A stretch of DNA of 6,542 nucleotides, taken from assembly GCA_030632625.1 (NCBI GenBank), contig DAOVUK010000191.1:1-6542 (forward strand), read 5' to 3'. The position numbers and the translations under genes are program-made. This stretch comes from Gammaproteobacteria bacterium (GTDB lineage: Bacteria > Pseudomonadota > Gammaproteobacteria > GRL18). Positions 6,275 through 6,542 of this stretch are shown here, piece by piece (position 1 is the first letter of the stretch; every line of letters begins with the position of its first letter). The notes under the pieces are model-generated. The model was not told where the DNA came from, did not search any database, and saw only the letters and a list, made by a program, of their open reading frames with translations.

Positions 6275-6542
6275 ATGATAGATCACAATGAGTTATTAAT
6301 ACGTCTGATTGAATTTTTACCACTTGAAGATGCCGTCAAAGAAAAAGCTGAGCAGCTTAAAGAGAATTTTTCTCATGGTGTCACAACAGCAGAGCTGCCT
6401 CAGGCTCTAAAATTAATTGCTGAACTGATCAGTAAAATGCGCAGTAATGTTCAGCAGGAACAAAAAGATTTTGAGCGCTTTCTGAAGACTCTAATGGTCG
6501 TCTTGAAGAGGTCGATGTGTATCTGAAAAATAGTCTGATAGA
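6275..6542 (+). pseudogene. Helical N-terminal segment of a GGDEF diguanylate-cyclase-like protein, frameshifted and partial
   Basis: From ATG 6275 the frame encodes a charged, leucine-rich helical segment: NELLIRLIEFLPLEDAVKEK, then LPQALKLIAELISKM and QQEQKDFERFLKTL. This pattern recalls the N-terminal helical leader of gammaproteobacterial GGDEF proteins, which make the second messenger c-di-GMP. The frame stops at TGA 6524-6526, but from 6493 another frame continues the same pattern as NGRLEEVDVYLKNSLI to the window edge. One base is apparently missing around 6491-6496 (KTL-x-GRLEEVD would be the natural reading). The GGDEF domain itself would lie beyond the window, so the family call is tentative. 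An ATG at 6227 in the same frame lies inside the transposase remnant and is unlikely to be the native start. The ATG at 6275 has no ribosome site, suggesting the true 5' end was removed by the IS. Confidence 0.5.

Overview
The window reads as an accessory, probable defence region of a gammaproteobacterium. The evidence for the host is indirect: a lipoprotein alpha/beta hydrolase and a diguanylate-cyclase-like leader of types common in that class, moderate GC in the long genes, and a degraded IS4-type element. The species cannot be told from the sequence.

Positions 1-257 (minus) hold the start of a lipoprotein of the alpha/beta-hydrolase type, cut by the window edge. Positions 330-3998 (minus) encode a 1222-residue STAND-type P-loop NTPase with a coiled coil, one membrane span and 15 full plus one partial WD40-like repeats. 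Positions 3995-5404 (or 5419), also minus and immediately upstream, encode a two-domain protein: an N-terminal SIR2-like domain and a C-terminal TIR domain. The two large genes overlap by four bases (ATGA), so they are almost certainly one translationally coupled operon. The apparent logic is a split sensor/effector pair: the STAND-WD40 protein would sense and oligomerise, and the TIR protein, a candidate NADase, would act as effector. The module resembles TIR/SIR2-STAND anti-phage systems, but the effector is a separate protein and the sensor is membrane-anchored.

To the right of the operon the DNA becomes visibly A+T-rich and genetically eroded. A divergent small ORF (5566-5784) keeps only the start of a DUF4231/SLATT-like membrane protein. 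An IS4-type transposase fragment (5926-6270) is broken by an in-frame TAA and cut off after about a quarter of its expected length. It abuts a helical N-terminal segment (from 6275) resembling those of GGDEF diguanylate cyclases, which carries an apparent one-base frameshift near 6491-6496. The right third is therefore a graveyard of insertion and deletion next to an intact defence-like operon.
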